A stretch of 45,062 nucleotides of DNA from Gnetum montanum (lineage: Eukaryota > Streptophyta > Gnetopsida > Gnetales > Gnetaceae): assembly GCA_015680685.1 (NCBI GenBank), contig MNCI01009376.1:130117-175178 (forward strand), in the 5' to 3' direction. Positions 11,938 through 22,213 of this stretch are shown here, in pieces. The notes beneath the pieces are model-generated. The model did no database searches. It had not been told where the DNA came from and saw only the letters and a list, made by a program, of their open reading frames with translations. The position numbers were made by a program, and so were the translations under genes. Every line of letters begins with the position of its first letter. Position 1 is the stretch's first letter.

Positions 11938-13016
11938 TCAATTTTAGGCCTTAGCAGGCCATGGTGTGAGGCTATAGGGTCAATAGGGGAATTTGGGCAC
12001 TTGGGAAGGTTGTTTGAAGGTTGAAATGAGACCTTATCTTCTAACTACATTATACCCATGCTAGATCCATGCTGGCTAGCATGGATGGGGTAAGCTCTAG
12101 GGTGGTTAATGTCAAACTCTATGTTTTAGGATTTTTCATGACTAGTTTTGGAATCCTAATGGTTTGTATTGCTAATGCAATGGGTTAGGAGTTAAGTTTG
12201 GTTAACTTTGGTGTCGTTTTAATCCTTTAGAAGCCATAAATGCCACCAAGGACTACTATCCATGCTAGGACTATGCTGGCCAATGTGGTCTGAACATGGC
12301 TCCATGAGAAAGATGAATTTGTGGTACCCCAAATTAAAATTTCTATTCTATTAGATTTCCAAGGCAATGTAGGGGCATTAGGGTTGGGAACTGGTCATTT
12401 GAAGGCTAAAATAGGCTTTCAAAAGTGTGTTTTGGTACCATACCCCCTGCATTACGATGGCCAATGTAGTTGGGGCTATCCTTAGAGTGGATTGATGGAA
12501 TTTGGGCTTTTGGTGGTCAAAGCAAGGCCAAATTGTAGTAGGCTTCAAGGTTTTAAAGTCCTAGGCTTTGCCAATTGAGTTTTAGGCCATTTCAAGTGAA
12601 GTAATGCTAGTAAAAACCCTTTTTGAATCCTAACTATGCTACAACCACATTGGCCAATGTGGCTCTAGCCCTCCCTAGCATAGTTACACCTGATTTTTGG
12701 TGTTTTATGAGTTTTTTATGGAAAATCAACCAAGTTTTTAATTTCCCATGGTTGCTAATGTTCATGGCTAATGTTTTGGCTTATAATTATCAATTTTAAA
12801 GGCTATTTAAGTTTTAATATGGCCATACCCCCTAGAATATGTTGGCCAACATAGTTCCAACATGGATGAGGGGGTGTGATGGATTTTTGCTATTTTTGAC
12901 TCAATTTCTAGGGTTTGGTGTTCTTTGATGGCTCCAACAAGGTTCTAGGATTGGGATGATGCATTGGGACATTAATTGGCTTTTTTATGGTCTCTTTTTA
13001 ATTTTTTATAGAGCAT
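11938..13016. repeat. ~190-bp palindromic tandem array, part 1
   Basis: Five degenerate units with cores near 12065, 12260, 12450, 12645 and 12838, 180-197 bp apart. Most cores are inverted repeats: ATCCATGCT/AGCATGGAT (12065-12086), CCACATTGGCCAATGTGG (12645-12662) inside outer arms AACTATGCTA/TAGCATAGTT (12632-12641, 12676-12685), and TATGTTGGCCAACATA (12838-12853). The cores at 12260 and 12450 are only weakly symmetrical. The array begins beside one copy of the motif TTTTAGGCCTTAGCAGGCC (11942-11960), also found in the 32-bp repeats. It resumes at 20817 on the other side of the copia insertion. Confidence 0.75.
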
Positions 13017-13017
13017 A

Positions 13018-14056
13018 TGTGGATCATTAAACTTAGAAGGAGGGGGATAAATAAGTTTTTCAAAATAAAATTCTTTGGAAGAAAGCACATACACCAAATT
13101 TAATGTGGTTGCCCAACTTAGGTAGTCCACACTCAGAGGGTAGTTTGAAAGCATACCTCTGGACTTTGTTGCTCTCAAATGTGGTTTGAAGGGTACCACA
13201 TCCTATACCAACACTAAGCTCCACTCTAGAGTGATTTAATAATATGAATCCACTTAGCTCCACAAGGTCTCAACAAGATTCATATGTGGTTTCTAGGATC
13301 CCACAACCTTTACAATCTTGAGCTTCGCTCCAGAGTGTTGTGGTGCTACACCAACACTTAATTATGTAGGATCCTAACAAGCTTAAGAAAGATGCCTTCC
13401 TATAATAAGAACTTCAACCTCATAGGGCAATAGAAGAGAATAATAATTACAATGGATGAATGCAACTCAGTTTGTTGATCCTTGTACTTGATGTACAACT
13501 CACTTTACAACAAAAAAAGGATAATATAATGAGGAGCAACGATGATTACAATGCTTGTCAAATGATTGTACAAAAGCTTTTACATTTCTTAATAAGAATG
13601 ATGTCTTCTTATAGCCACTATATTTCCAAATTCATCTTGAAACTCATGCAATGACTAGTTAATGGTCATGAAAGACATCTTGTTCATGGTTGAGACATCT
13701 TTCTACATCTGGCCTCCATTTTGGGAAGACATCTTTGTCTAGTGAAAGATGTCTTTTTGTAACTAGCCTTCATTTTGGAAAGATGTCTTTGTCTAATGAA
13801 AGAGATTTGCTATTTTGTAGAGATGTATTTGCCTATGCTACCTTCAATTTTTCCAAGACATCTACAATTTCGTAAAGACATCTTTCTTCATCCTTTCTTT
13901 GCACTCTAAATTCTACATTCCTTGTCCATGTTCTTGAGCTTCTGCAAACCTTGTTGTCTGAATCTAACTTCTTATCCTTCAAACATAACAATTACACAAC
14001 CACACAAACAACATTATTCTCCATTTTCCTTAATGTTTTAACATACCAAAAGGTCA
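13018..14056 (-). repeat. 3' LTR of the copia-type element
   Basis: A 1039-bp LTR beginning TGTGGATCATTAAACTTAG and ending CATACCAAAAGGTCA. It matches 19338-20815 over its whole length apart from a ~440-bp insert in the other copy. It contains the GACATC/GATGTC cluster at 13660-13890. Confidence 0.88.
13660..13890. promoter_or_regulatory. Cluster of AGACATCTTT / AAAGATGTCT motifs in U3
   Basis: At least eight copies of the hexamer GACATC or its complement GATGTC within about 230 bp, in both orientations, many extended to AAGACATCTTT or AAAGATGTCTTT. The cluster is conserved in the 5' LTR (about 20430-20645). It lies in the U3 part of a minus-strand LTR, so an enhancer or host-factor binding array is a reasonable inference. 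Confidence 0.5.
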
Positions 14057-14073
14057 ACAATCTCTCCCTCTTT
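14057..14073 (-). other. Polypurine tract of the copia-type element
   Basis: The minus strand reads AAAGAGGGAGAGATTGT directly before the LTR start TGACC. This is the GGGAGATTGT-type tract usual for plant copia elements. Confidence 0.85.
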
Positions 14074-14995
14074 GGTCATGTCCAAAACTTAAGGAAATGG
14101 GTTATTTTTGTCCCAATATCCAACAACAATATAAAATAATTTCTAAGCTTTCTCTCCTCTTTTTGAACATAACCAAAGAGGATAAAGCATGTAAATAAAG
14201 TGCATGTAAATACAATAATGAAATTGTTAAGACATATAAAGTCCTATGGCAGCTAAGGATTAAGATAAAGTGTTGTGGTGCAAGGGAGTGTGATGATGCA
14301 TGAAAAATAAAGAGCAATGTTATACCATAGAGATAACAAGGAAAAAACACCATCTATTTATAACTCATTGACAAACTATTACAACCCAAACTATCCATAA
14401 TCACATCAAAGCACAACTGTCCACAACTATCACATCACATTAGTCACATATGTGCAAAGTCCCAAAATCACATATGTAAGAACCAAAAAATATTTCCTTC
14501 TTTTTGAGCATCAACAAAAAGAGGGAAAAAAACCACTTGAGGTCTTAATTACTAACCTCAATCACATCCTTAGACTTTGAATCCTCTATTGCTCTAGATG
14601 GATGATAGGTCTCCTTCTCATCGTCATCACTATTAGTGCTAGGATGACTTGATCTCTGCATATCCTTATCAGAGGACTCAATTTGCTAAATAGGAGCCTG
14701 CCTAGGATAAAGCTTCACTCAAAATCATGATGAAGCTAGTGGAGCTAATGGAGCTAGAGGCTGCTAGACTAGTACTCATTGGGATGTGGTCTTGAAGATG
14801 CTTTCAATAGCCTATTTCTCAAATGAGCTAGGAGCATTAGTAGAAGAAGGAATTGAGTAAGAGGTACTAGATCATGATGCTTGCATTATTGCATGGAAGC
14901 ATGATGCTCTTCTTAAATACTAGCTGGGGATGGCTCTAGCTCTAAATCTGACTTCATCCCTAAGTCATATGTGTGTGAGGCTCTAGCTACTAAAG

Positions 14996-15923
14996 TGATA
15001 AGTATTGTTGGTTAGTTGCATTGATGAGGCCTCGTTGACATAGCCAACTACATCAACAAGGCCCCATCAATGTATTTTGACCTATGTTGACAATGGCTCA
15101 TTAACAAAATGTCTGTCCATTGCCTATAAATACACACCTACCCACCGCATTTATGGGGAGTCCATATTTCAATTGTAGTAAAGATCTTGCATTTTTTCTA
15201 TTTCAAAGTTAGAATTTATTCCCTAAGTGCCTGCAATAGGAGTCATTGAGTGTACAAATCTTATTTGAGCATTATTGTACCTGAGCATGATAGTGTGTGC
15301 AGTAATAAAGACAAGCTTTTTGATAAACCTTGCAGCACTTTGAATAGATTAGCTCTTCTATTTATGCATTCAATGTTTTTAGTTATTTGTTGATTATTCT
15401 GAATTATTTTGCAATTATTTTCTAGCAATTGAATTAATGAGGTTATTAAGCTAGATAGATTAAATACATAAGTATGACTACTTTGAGTGTAACCCATATT
15501 CACTTGGTAATCCCAACAATGTTATTGCTTGGTACGCCCAATAGCATAACGTTTGGTCACCCAGTAGTGGATACGTGGGTTTAAGATGTGTAAGGAAAGT
15601 GGGAACAAATACTTATGTTAAGATTAGCTTAATAATAGTTAGTTAATTAATTCAAATTAATTAATCAAATTCCTTTTACCTACATTTTGAGCACCCAAAA
15701 CATAAAACATAAAATGATAAAACTAAAATGCCTTAGTTACACTTAACCATACCAACATTCATCACAAGTGTAATTGGAAAGACAATAATGGATCTTAAGG
15801 CTAGATTCAATTCTTGAAGGGCTAGTGCACTAGAAATGATAAAGTCCATAGAATTTGACCAAGTCACACGTGAACACTTTGTGATTTGTATGGTTGGACA
15901 TAGGGGTACCTCATCACTCATCA
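14996..15923 (+). mobile_element. Solo LTR, Athila-like family
   Basis: A 928-bp LTR in plus orientation, from TGATAAGTATTG to CTCACTCATCA-type end (ACTCATCA at 15916-15923), flanked by a perfect 5-bp target duplication TAAAG (14991-14995 and 15924-15928). No primer site or polypurine tract adjoins it, so the internal region has been lost by LTR-LTR recombination. It is the reverse complement of the family member at 36249-37096 (shared block AAACCTTGCAGCACTTTGA-like around 15330) and shares U5 with 1967-2562. A TATA box (CCTATAAATAC) is at 15123-15133. Confidence 0.92.
15123..15133 (+). promoter_or_regulatory. TATA box of the solo LTR
   Basis: CCTATAAATAC about 130 bp after the LTR start. 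It would drive transcription rightwards, antisense to the host copia element. Confidence 0.6.
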
Positions 15924-17065
15924 TAAAGAATGCCTCAATGGGACAAGAACATCCTCCTCACTATCAGAAATAGAAGTAGTAACCTTCTCAAACACCTACC
16001 CATCAAAGGGAGGTGGAATGCCAGCTGCATCCAAACTCTTCCTTAAGTAAGAGAGGTTCCTTCCAAGCTTCCCAATAGCTTGTGCAAAGGGTTGGAGAAT
16101 CTTCTTCAGTAATGAACTAATCTGAGAACCCATGCATTTTGATCTTCTTAGCTATGAAGATGCTTTCTTTTTTATTTATAAGATTTGGTGTTAGGTCCTA
16201 CTTTTGGGAAGTACTCCTCTTCTTAACATAATTGTTGAGACTCCTCTTTCCTTTAAGAAAAGGAAACTCTAGAATAGGTACATCCCTTTGGTGAATCAAT
16301 AGATTGATGAGGTAGGGGTACCCAAGGATTCTCTTCTTGGAATAGAGGCTTAAAATGTCTCAGCAGAGTGTGTGCCCCAGATCCAAAGGTAATCCTATAA
16401 GAAGATAATAAAGTACAAAATCCTACGATGGCATTAGATAATTGTAGCTTTCTCCTTTCACCATGATGTTAAATATAATAATAAGAGATAAGGTGCTAGC
16501 TTCAAGAGTCATCTTGCTTCTCTTAGTATGTCCCATGTCAACATGCCTCTACCAAACAATACATCATAGAATTCATGGTGTCCTATGGGCATTATACCAT
16601 TTGTGTAAATATCATGCATGGTATCCATGGTTACCTGGAAGACATTCAAACTAGAAATACCAAGAATTGCATTCACAACTATTGGAGAGACCTCAACAAC
16701 AATTTCCCCAATTATGGATGTGAATGCCCCAACAATGGCATTAGAAACAACAATATTACAATAGAACTTCCTAATCAATACCTCAGGAACCAAAAGATTC
16801 ATAGTAATGAAAGTAATTTAGTTCATAAGCTTAAAATAATCTAGTATGGCTTGTTGTTTGTGACCTGGAAATGCAAGAGAATGTTTAGAAATTATGCTAG
16901 TGATTCAAGTTACCTCAAACCTATGTTGTGAAATTGGAATGTGTAAGAGGGAAACACACTACTAAAACTTCCTTTTGAACACTTCTTGGGTGACAACTTG
17001 GACGTTCCTACCTTCTTGTGGACCATATTTGACAAAATCACTAAAAATGGTGGAGCCTTACTCAT

Positions 17066-18070
17066 CTTTTTGGGGTTGAACTAAAGGAATTTGAAGGAAT
17101 ATGACAAAAATGGGGTTTTTTCTTTTAATAGCAATAGCGAATGAGGGTTTTGAATGAAAAAGAAAATGTCTTTTATAGAAGGAAGTTGTCTTTTCCATGT
17201 TTGAAATTCATAGTAGACATCTTTCATGCATAGTAGACGTCTTATCCACAATAAACAAAAATTTAGATAGATGTCTTTGTTTATCAGAATATGTCTTTCA
17301 GGAGACATCTTTTATTTTGGAAAGATGTCTTTGCCAAAATTAGGATGGGGTAGGGAAAGGCTACCAATGGACTATAGTATTAATGAAAGCTTGTAAAAAC
17401 AAAAGAAAACTTACCTCTACTTACCTACTTTACTATCAAAAAGTGATGGTGTTCAGAGAGCTAGAGAATGAGTTTCCTCTTTTGAGGATTCTTTTCTCAA
17501 TTGAACTTCTCCAATGTTCAAACTTGACTTCCTCTTATGAATTTGTTGGTGAGAGTGTTCTAATTCCCCTATTCCTACCATTGAATTCTCCATTCTTTCC
17601 TAGTTTCTTTGGTCTTTTAAGTTGACATTCAATCTTCTCTATGATCTTACACAAAATCCTTTCTCGATGTACTGTGATAAGACCAAGGAGTTGCATGATA
17701 TGACCAATTATTTATATGATAATACTTGAGATTGCAATCCCATTATTCATGCCCCAACTTGTGACAATAATAGCACCTAATCCTCCTATGATAGTATGAG
17801 AAATTATGATAATCAAACCTTTTAAGACCTTTTTGAAAGATGGGTCCTTCCTCTAATTTTGATGTATTGGATATTGCTTCTAGAGGATCATTTGATTGTG
17901 AGGGGATTTAGAAGGTAATTGCTCTTCTGTGTTGCATTCCAAACCACTCTTATCATGTGGACCTCTTCCTAGTCCCAATACCATTCAAGGGGATTCCTTT
18001 TTCTTTTTCAATCATTCATTTATTAATTTTTCATTTGCAACTTCCACTTTGGCCTATTCTAAAGATGAGG
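17066..18070. other. Copia internal spacer with GACATC/GATGTC motifs
   Basis: Non-coding 1-kb stretch between gag and the accessory ORF. At 17165-17335 it holds seven or more AGACATCTTT / AGATGTCTTT motifs like those in the LTRs, although this region is internal. No pol motif was found in any frame. The open frame at 17383-17625 (plus) has no recognisable content. Confidence 0.5.
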
Positions 18071-19282
18071 TTAGCTTTTCATTCTAGCCCTTAGGTTTGA
18101 CAGTTGTTTAGTAAGATTAGAAATAGTCAAATTCAAGAAAGATATTTCTTGATCTTTCAACTTGACTTGTTTATTTAACTTAGTACAAAGACTTTGAAAT
18201 GACAAAAGCTCATTGCATAAAAGATCAAACCTTTCATCAACATTAAGATCATCATCTGATGAATCAACATAATCATTAGTGAGGGCCATGTAGATGAGAT
18301 GTGAATTTTTTACATCATCCTCCACTTCTTCCTCATTATGCTCCCCATCATCCCAACTTGTATAGAATTTGGTTTTCCTTACTTCATTAGTGGAGTTATT
18401 CTTGGGCTACAACCTAAAATTACTAGGGCATTCAGAGGTCGTATGTCCTCTTCCTCCACAAATCCAACATTCTATAGAAGATAAGTCTAAGTTAGAATTC
18501 AAATTTTTTTTACCTCTTTCTTTACCTTTGAACTGATTAGATTGTTGCTAAAATGTCCCCTTTTTTCTTCTCATCATTAGTCATTATAGCTTCCTAGTGA
18601 GAAAAGCAATCTCATCCTCATTACCTTCATCATGCTCATTGAGCTCCTTCTCCTTGGAGGTAGTCTTTAGAGTAATAGGTCTTTCTTGAATGGCTTATTT
18701 TCTTATGAGATTCATTTCATAGGTGATGAGAGCACTTTGAAGTTCTTCAAATTTTAGATTTAAGAAATCTCTAATTTCTTCCATGGCTATGACCTTTGGT
18801 CAAAACTCTGATTGAAGAGTTCTAATCATTTTAATGTTCACATCACTTTTAGGCAGATGTTTACCTATATCTTTGATAGCTACAATAATATCATTCTCTT
18901 TTAAAAAGTATTCTTTTATTTTCTCTCATTCCCTCATTTTAAGCTTATTGTATTTAATTTGCAAAACTAATAATTTTGATTGGTTAACAATAAAGGTGCC
19001 TTCATAAGTAGCTTCTAAACTTTGCCAAATTTCTTTGTCTATTTTACATCTTGCTACTCTATTAAATTCAAATTTATTCAAAGCACAATACAAACAATTC
19101 TTTACTCTTGAATCAAACATGAAATTATCGGTGGAGCTATCTATAGGTGGATTGTAGCTTTCAATGATTGACTCCCAAACTTCAAACTCCATGGATTTGA
19201 AGAATGCTTGCATTCTAGCTTTCCAATATGTGAAGCAATATCTATCGAACATGGGTGGCTTTGTGTAAGATATCCCCTCCAT
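18071..19282 (-). pseudogene. gag: Copia gag with CCHC zinc knuckle
   Basis: Capsid protein of the copia-type element. The ATG at 19280-19282 lies about 45 bp after the primer site. The start MEGISYTKPPMFDRYCFTYW and the following WKARMQAFFKSMEFEVWESI match the N-terminal domain plus UBN2-type gag seen in plant copia elements. The UBN2 core continues to about 18750 with stops (TAA near 18920, TGA near 18805). An intact zinc knuckle CWICGGRGHTTSEC (CX2CX4HX4C) is at 18428-18469. The tail at 18325-18071 is acidic and then predicted coiled coil (LNKQVKLKDQEISFLNLTIS). The frame is mostly kept, but at least five stops are present. Confidence 0.85.
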
Positions 19283-19323
19283 TGGTCAGTCTTGAAGTTG
19301 ATGATGATAGAGAAGAGTACTAG

Positions 19324-19335
19324 GCTCTGATATTG
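19324..19335 (-). other. Primer binding site, initiator tRNA-Met type
   Basis: The minus strand reads CAATATCAGAGC, against the usual TGGTATCAGAGC. The nine 3' bases are exact and the differences are at the degraded TGG end. It sits 2 bp from the LTR end at 19338. Confidence 0.75.
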
Positions 19336-19337
19336 CT

Positions 19338-20815
19338 TGTGGATTGTTGAACTTAGAAAGGGGGAAGGGATGAATAAGTTTTCCAAAATAAAATTCTTTG
19401 GAATAAAGCACACACACCAGATTTAACATGGTTTCCAAACTTGGGTAGTCCATACTCGGAAGATAGTTCACAAGTACAACTCTAGACTTTATTGCTCTTA
19501 AATATGGTTTGAAGGGTACCACATCCTATACAAGCTCTAAGCTCTGCTCCAGAGTGATTCAACACTACGAATCAACTTAATACCACAAGGTCTCAACAAG
19601 CTTAGGATGTGGTTTCTAGGATCCTACAACCTTTACAATCTTGAGCTCTTCTCTAGAGTGTTGTGATGCTACACCAACACTCAATCTCACAAGATCCTAA
19701 CAAGCTCAAGCAAGATGCCTTCCCACATGAAGCACATCAACCTCATAGGATAACAAAAGAGAACAATAATTACAAGGGATGAATGCAACTTAGTTTGTTG
19801 ATCCTAGTACTTGAGGTACAACTCACTTTACAATAGATAAAAGATAATACAAGGAGAAGCAACAATGAATACAATGATTATCAAATAATTACACAATGAT
19901 TGTACAAAAGCTTGCACCTACTAGGAAGTCGATAGGGTATGACCACCCAAAAATGGAGATCACGATGTCTTCTACCAGTCCTAATGGAACAGTGATGGAC
20001 AGGTCTACCAGCTCTAGCTTTATGTTGCTCTTCTTCAAGGGAGGAAGTTTCCACGTAGTGTACATCTTATGCAAGATCAGATTAACATCAAAACTAGAGT
20101 TAAGAAGATATTTACAAGGCTTATTCCCACTAATTTGGGGATGGCCTCCCCCACGACTAGGCCTGTTGCCACTGTGATTGAACAGAGTATTTCTGCATGA
20201 ACTTTGGATGTAACATTCTTCCCCAAGGCTCATGTAAATGTGACAAGATTGGGCATTGGCCCTTGGGGTGATTGTATAGGAAAATGTTACATTGATATGT
20301 ATGATTGGCAGTTAAGTTCTTATTCTCTTCAACCCTTCTTTCCGATTGTCTAAAGAATGATGTATTCTTATAGCCACTACATTTCTAGATTCATCTTGGA
20401 ACATGTACAATGGCTAGTTAACGGTCATAGAAGATGTCTTCTTTGTGGTTGAGATACCTTTTTACATTTGGCCTCCATTCTAGAAAGACATCTTTATTTG
20501 GTGAAAGATGCCTTTTTGTAATTGGTCTTCATTCTAGGAAGATGTCTTTGTCTGATGAAAGATGTCTGTTATTTTGTAGAGAAATATTTGCCTATTCTAC
20601 CTTCAATTCTGCGAAGATGTCTATTGCTTCTTGAACACATCTTTATTCATCCTTTCTTTGCACTCTAAATTCTTTGTTTCTTATCCATGTTCTTGAGCTC
20701 CTGCAAACCTTCTTATCTCAATCTAAATTTTTTTCTTGCAAACATAGCAATCACACAACCATACAAATAACATTTTTCTCAATTTCCTTAATGTTTTGAC
20801 ATACCAAAAGGTTCA
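19338..20815 (-). repeat. 5' LTR of the copia-type element, with insert
   Basis: A 1478-bp LTR from TGTGGATTGTTGAACTTAG to CATACCAAAAGGTTCA. It is longer than its partner at 13018-14056 because of a ~440-bp foreign segment at about 19913-20353. The GACATC/GATGTC cluster is at about 20430-20645. Confidence 0.88.
19913..20353 (-). pseudogene. Gypsy aspartic protease fragment inside the copia LTR
   Basis: An open minus-strand frame (20233 to about 19900) reads like the retropepsin region of Ty3/gypsy pol: LLNSSFDVNLI stands where LLDSGASVNLI-type catalytic motifs are usual, followed by VDLSITVPLGLVEDIVISIF and YPIDFLV. The catalytic Asp and Gly are replaced (NSS), so it is inactive even where open. 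The segment is absent from the other LTR, so it arrived after the copia integrated. No LTRs or clear target duplication border it. Confidence 0.65.
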
Positions 20816-20816
20816 T

Positions 20817-21720
20817 AGCATCCATGTTGGGACCACATTGGCCAATGTGGATGGAGGCTTCCTCAACATGGTTATGTGATTTAAAATGAAATTTAACTTG
20901 TTTTGGCTTACTATTTGGTGTCCTAAGATTACTAGAGGCTCCAAGATAATCTGAAGGTTGTGTTTTACTAATTTGAAGATCTTCAATTTCTTAATTGATA
21001 CCTCCAATGGTTAAAATCTAAGGCACCATGCTAGGACTACCCTAGCCAATGTGGTTGGGGAGTTTTTAGCATAGTTCATCCAATATAATTGGTTTAGGAC
21101 TATTTTGGTATGTTTTGGAAGGTTTTAGAGATCCTATGAAGTTGTGAAGGTTAAGATGTATCATTTGGAAGGTTGTTTTTGACATTTGATGGTTAAAATT
21201 CAACCAACCACATTGGGACCATGCTAGCCAATGTGGTTGGGATACTTCCCAGTGTGGTTCTAACATTAGGGTGGGATTGTGATTGATTTTGATTGGTTAT
21301 TTGACATTTTAGTGTGAGTGAAGAGTCTGAAGAGGTGTAAAGATCAAGAAATGTAATGTTGAAGGCTATTTATGGCATCAGATGGCCAAACCCCTACCAA
21401 GCACACCAGGACTTCTTTAGCCAATGTGGTTTGGATTCCCCCCAACATGGTTGACTTAAAATAAGTGATTTTTGACACTTTTTGTTGGATTTCAAGAGCT
21501 TCTAGAGCTGCTAAAGGTTCCGACTAGGGTTTAAGGCCTAGAGTGATCATTATGTAATCAATTGAAAGTTTAGTTGGTGTTTAGAACTCTCATCCCCCTT
21601 GGAACTACACTAGCTAGTGTAGTTGGGGTTATGATAAGTGTAGATACCACAAATAGCTATCTTTGCTAAGGGTTTTGACCTTTCTTGGAGTTTAGTATTT
21701 TTCAATGTATCAACCTCTAG
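20817..21720. repeat. ~190-bp palindromic tandem array, part 2
   Basis: Continuation of the array at 11938-13016. Cores near 20833, 21030, 21216, 21410 and 21613. Inverted repeats: CCACATTGGCCAATGTGG (20833-20850) inside outer arms CCATGTTG/CAACATGG (20822-20829, 20864-20871); ACCATGCTA/TAGCATAGT (21025-21033, 21067-21075, one mismatch); CCAACCACATTGG/CCAATGTGGTTGG (21204-21216, 21228-21240); CCAAACC/GGTTTGG (21386-21392, 21428-21434); and a 22-bp perfect palindrome at 21603-21624 whose half is AACTACACTAG. Confidence 0.75.
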
Positions 21721-22040
21721 TTTCAAATTTTGGTATAGGGGTTTTTGACTTCAATGTGTTATGAATGATTGGCTATGAGGTGTGTTTTGGTCATGGTTAG
21801 TGCTTGGAACCCATTTGAATACTTATTTGGACATTAATCCTAGCGTAGTTTTTGTTTAGAATGTGTCAATTCCAGTGTATTGGGATTTTTATTAGTTTGT
21901 ATAATAATGCTACGTTGGTTACAATGCATGTCTATAAGATAATGATTGGTAAAATATAAATGTAAGGCCATCAAAAAAACCAAAGTGAAAGATATGGTTC
22001 TAATAAAGATAAGGAAGAGAAAAGAGTTACAAATGAATTA

Positions 22041-22213
22041 CCAGTTTAAGGCCTTGGTAGACTAGGTTGTTGCCAGTTTTAGTTTATGGAAAGCCATGAT
22101 ATTCCTAGTTTTGGGCCACGGTGGGCCATAATGTTATCAGTTTTAGGCCTTAGCAGGCCATGGTGTTGCTAGTTTTAGGCCTTAGTAGGTCATGGTGTTG
22201 CTTGTTTTAGGCC
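22041..22213. repeat. 32-bp tandem repeat, 5.4 copies
   Basis: Five contiguous 32-bp units start at 22041, 22073, 22105, 22137 and 22169, followed by a 13-bp partial unit. The consensus begins (C/T)(C/T)AGTTTTAGGCCTTAG and ends CCATGGTGTTG. Units 4 and 5 are nearly identical and units 1-3 diverged. One more copy of the core lies at about 11938-11968 at the far end of the palindromic array. Confidence 0.9.

Larger units (their letters stand above)
14480..17065 (-). pseudogene. Accessory ORF, putative plant transposon protein domain
   Basis: A non-pol ORF in the copia internal region. It reads from ATG at 17063-17065 (MSKAPPFLVILSNMVHKK), continues at 16802-16509 (IRKFYCNIVVSNAIVGAFTS; VEVSPIVVNAILGISS) and then GLPLDLGHTL and RILGYPYLINLLIHQRDVPI at about 16390-16270. 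After the solo LTR at 14996-15923 it resumes in a Ser/Pro-rich tail ending near 14540 (SDDDEKETYHPSRAIEDSKS). The pattern (FY.N......V.G...........IN..LG, then L....LG.P.LI..L....GVP) is that of the 'putative plant transposon protein' domain often found in plant LTR elements. This is recalled by eye and not searched. Several TAG/TGA stops and frame changes break it. Function unknown. Confidence 0.55.
13018..20815 (-). mobile_element. Non-autonomous Ty1/copia-type element
   Basis: A 7.8-kb minus-strand element: 5' LTR 19338-20815, tRNA-Met-type primer site, gag with zinc knuckle, motif-rich spacer, accessory ORF, polypurine tract, 3' LTR 13018-14056. AGCAT flanks it on both sides (13012-13016 and 20817-20821), one base outside each LTR terminus. 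No protease, integrase, RT or RNase H motif is visible in the internal region apart from a gypsy protease fragment lodged in the 5' LTR. It therefore resembles gag-bearing non-autonomous elements (TR-GAG or LARD type). It is inserted in the ~190-bp array. Confidence 0.85.

Noticed and set aside
16463-16844. Plus-strand open frames of 63 and 89 codons
   Set aside because: Shadows of the minus-strand accessory ORF, whose frame matches a known kind of plant transposon protein.
22041-22213. CRISPR-like array
   Set aside because: The 32-bp units are contiguous without spacers, and the context is a plant retrotransposon.
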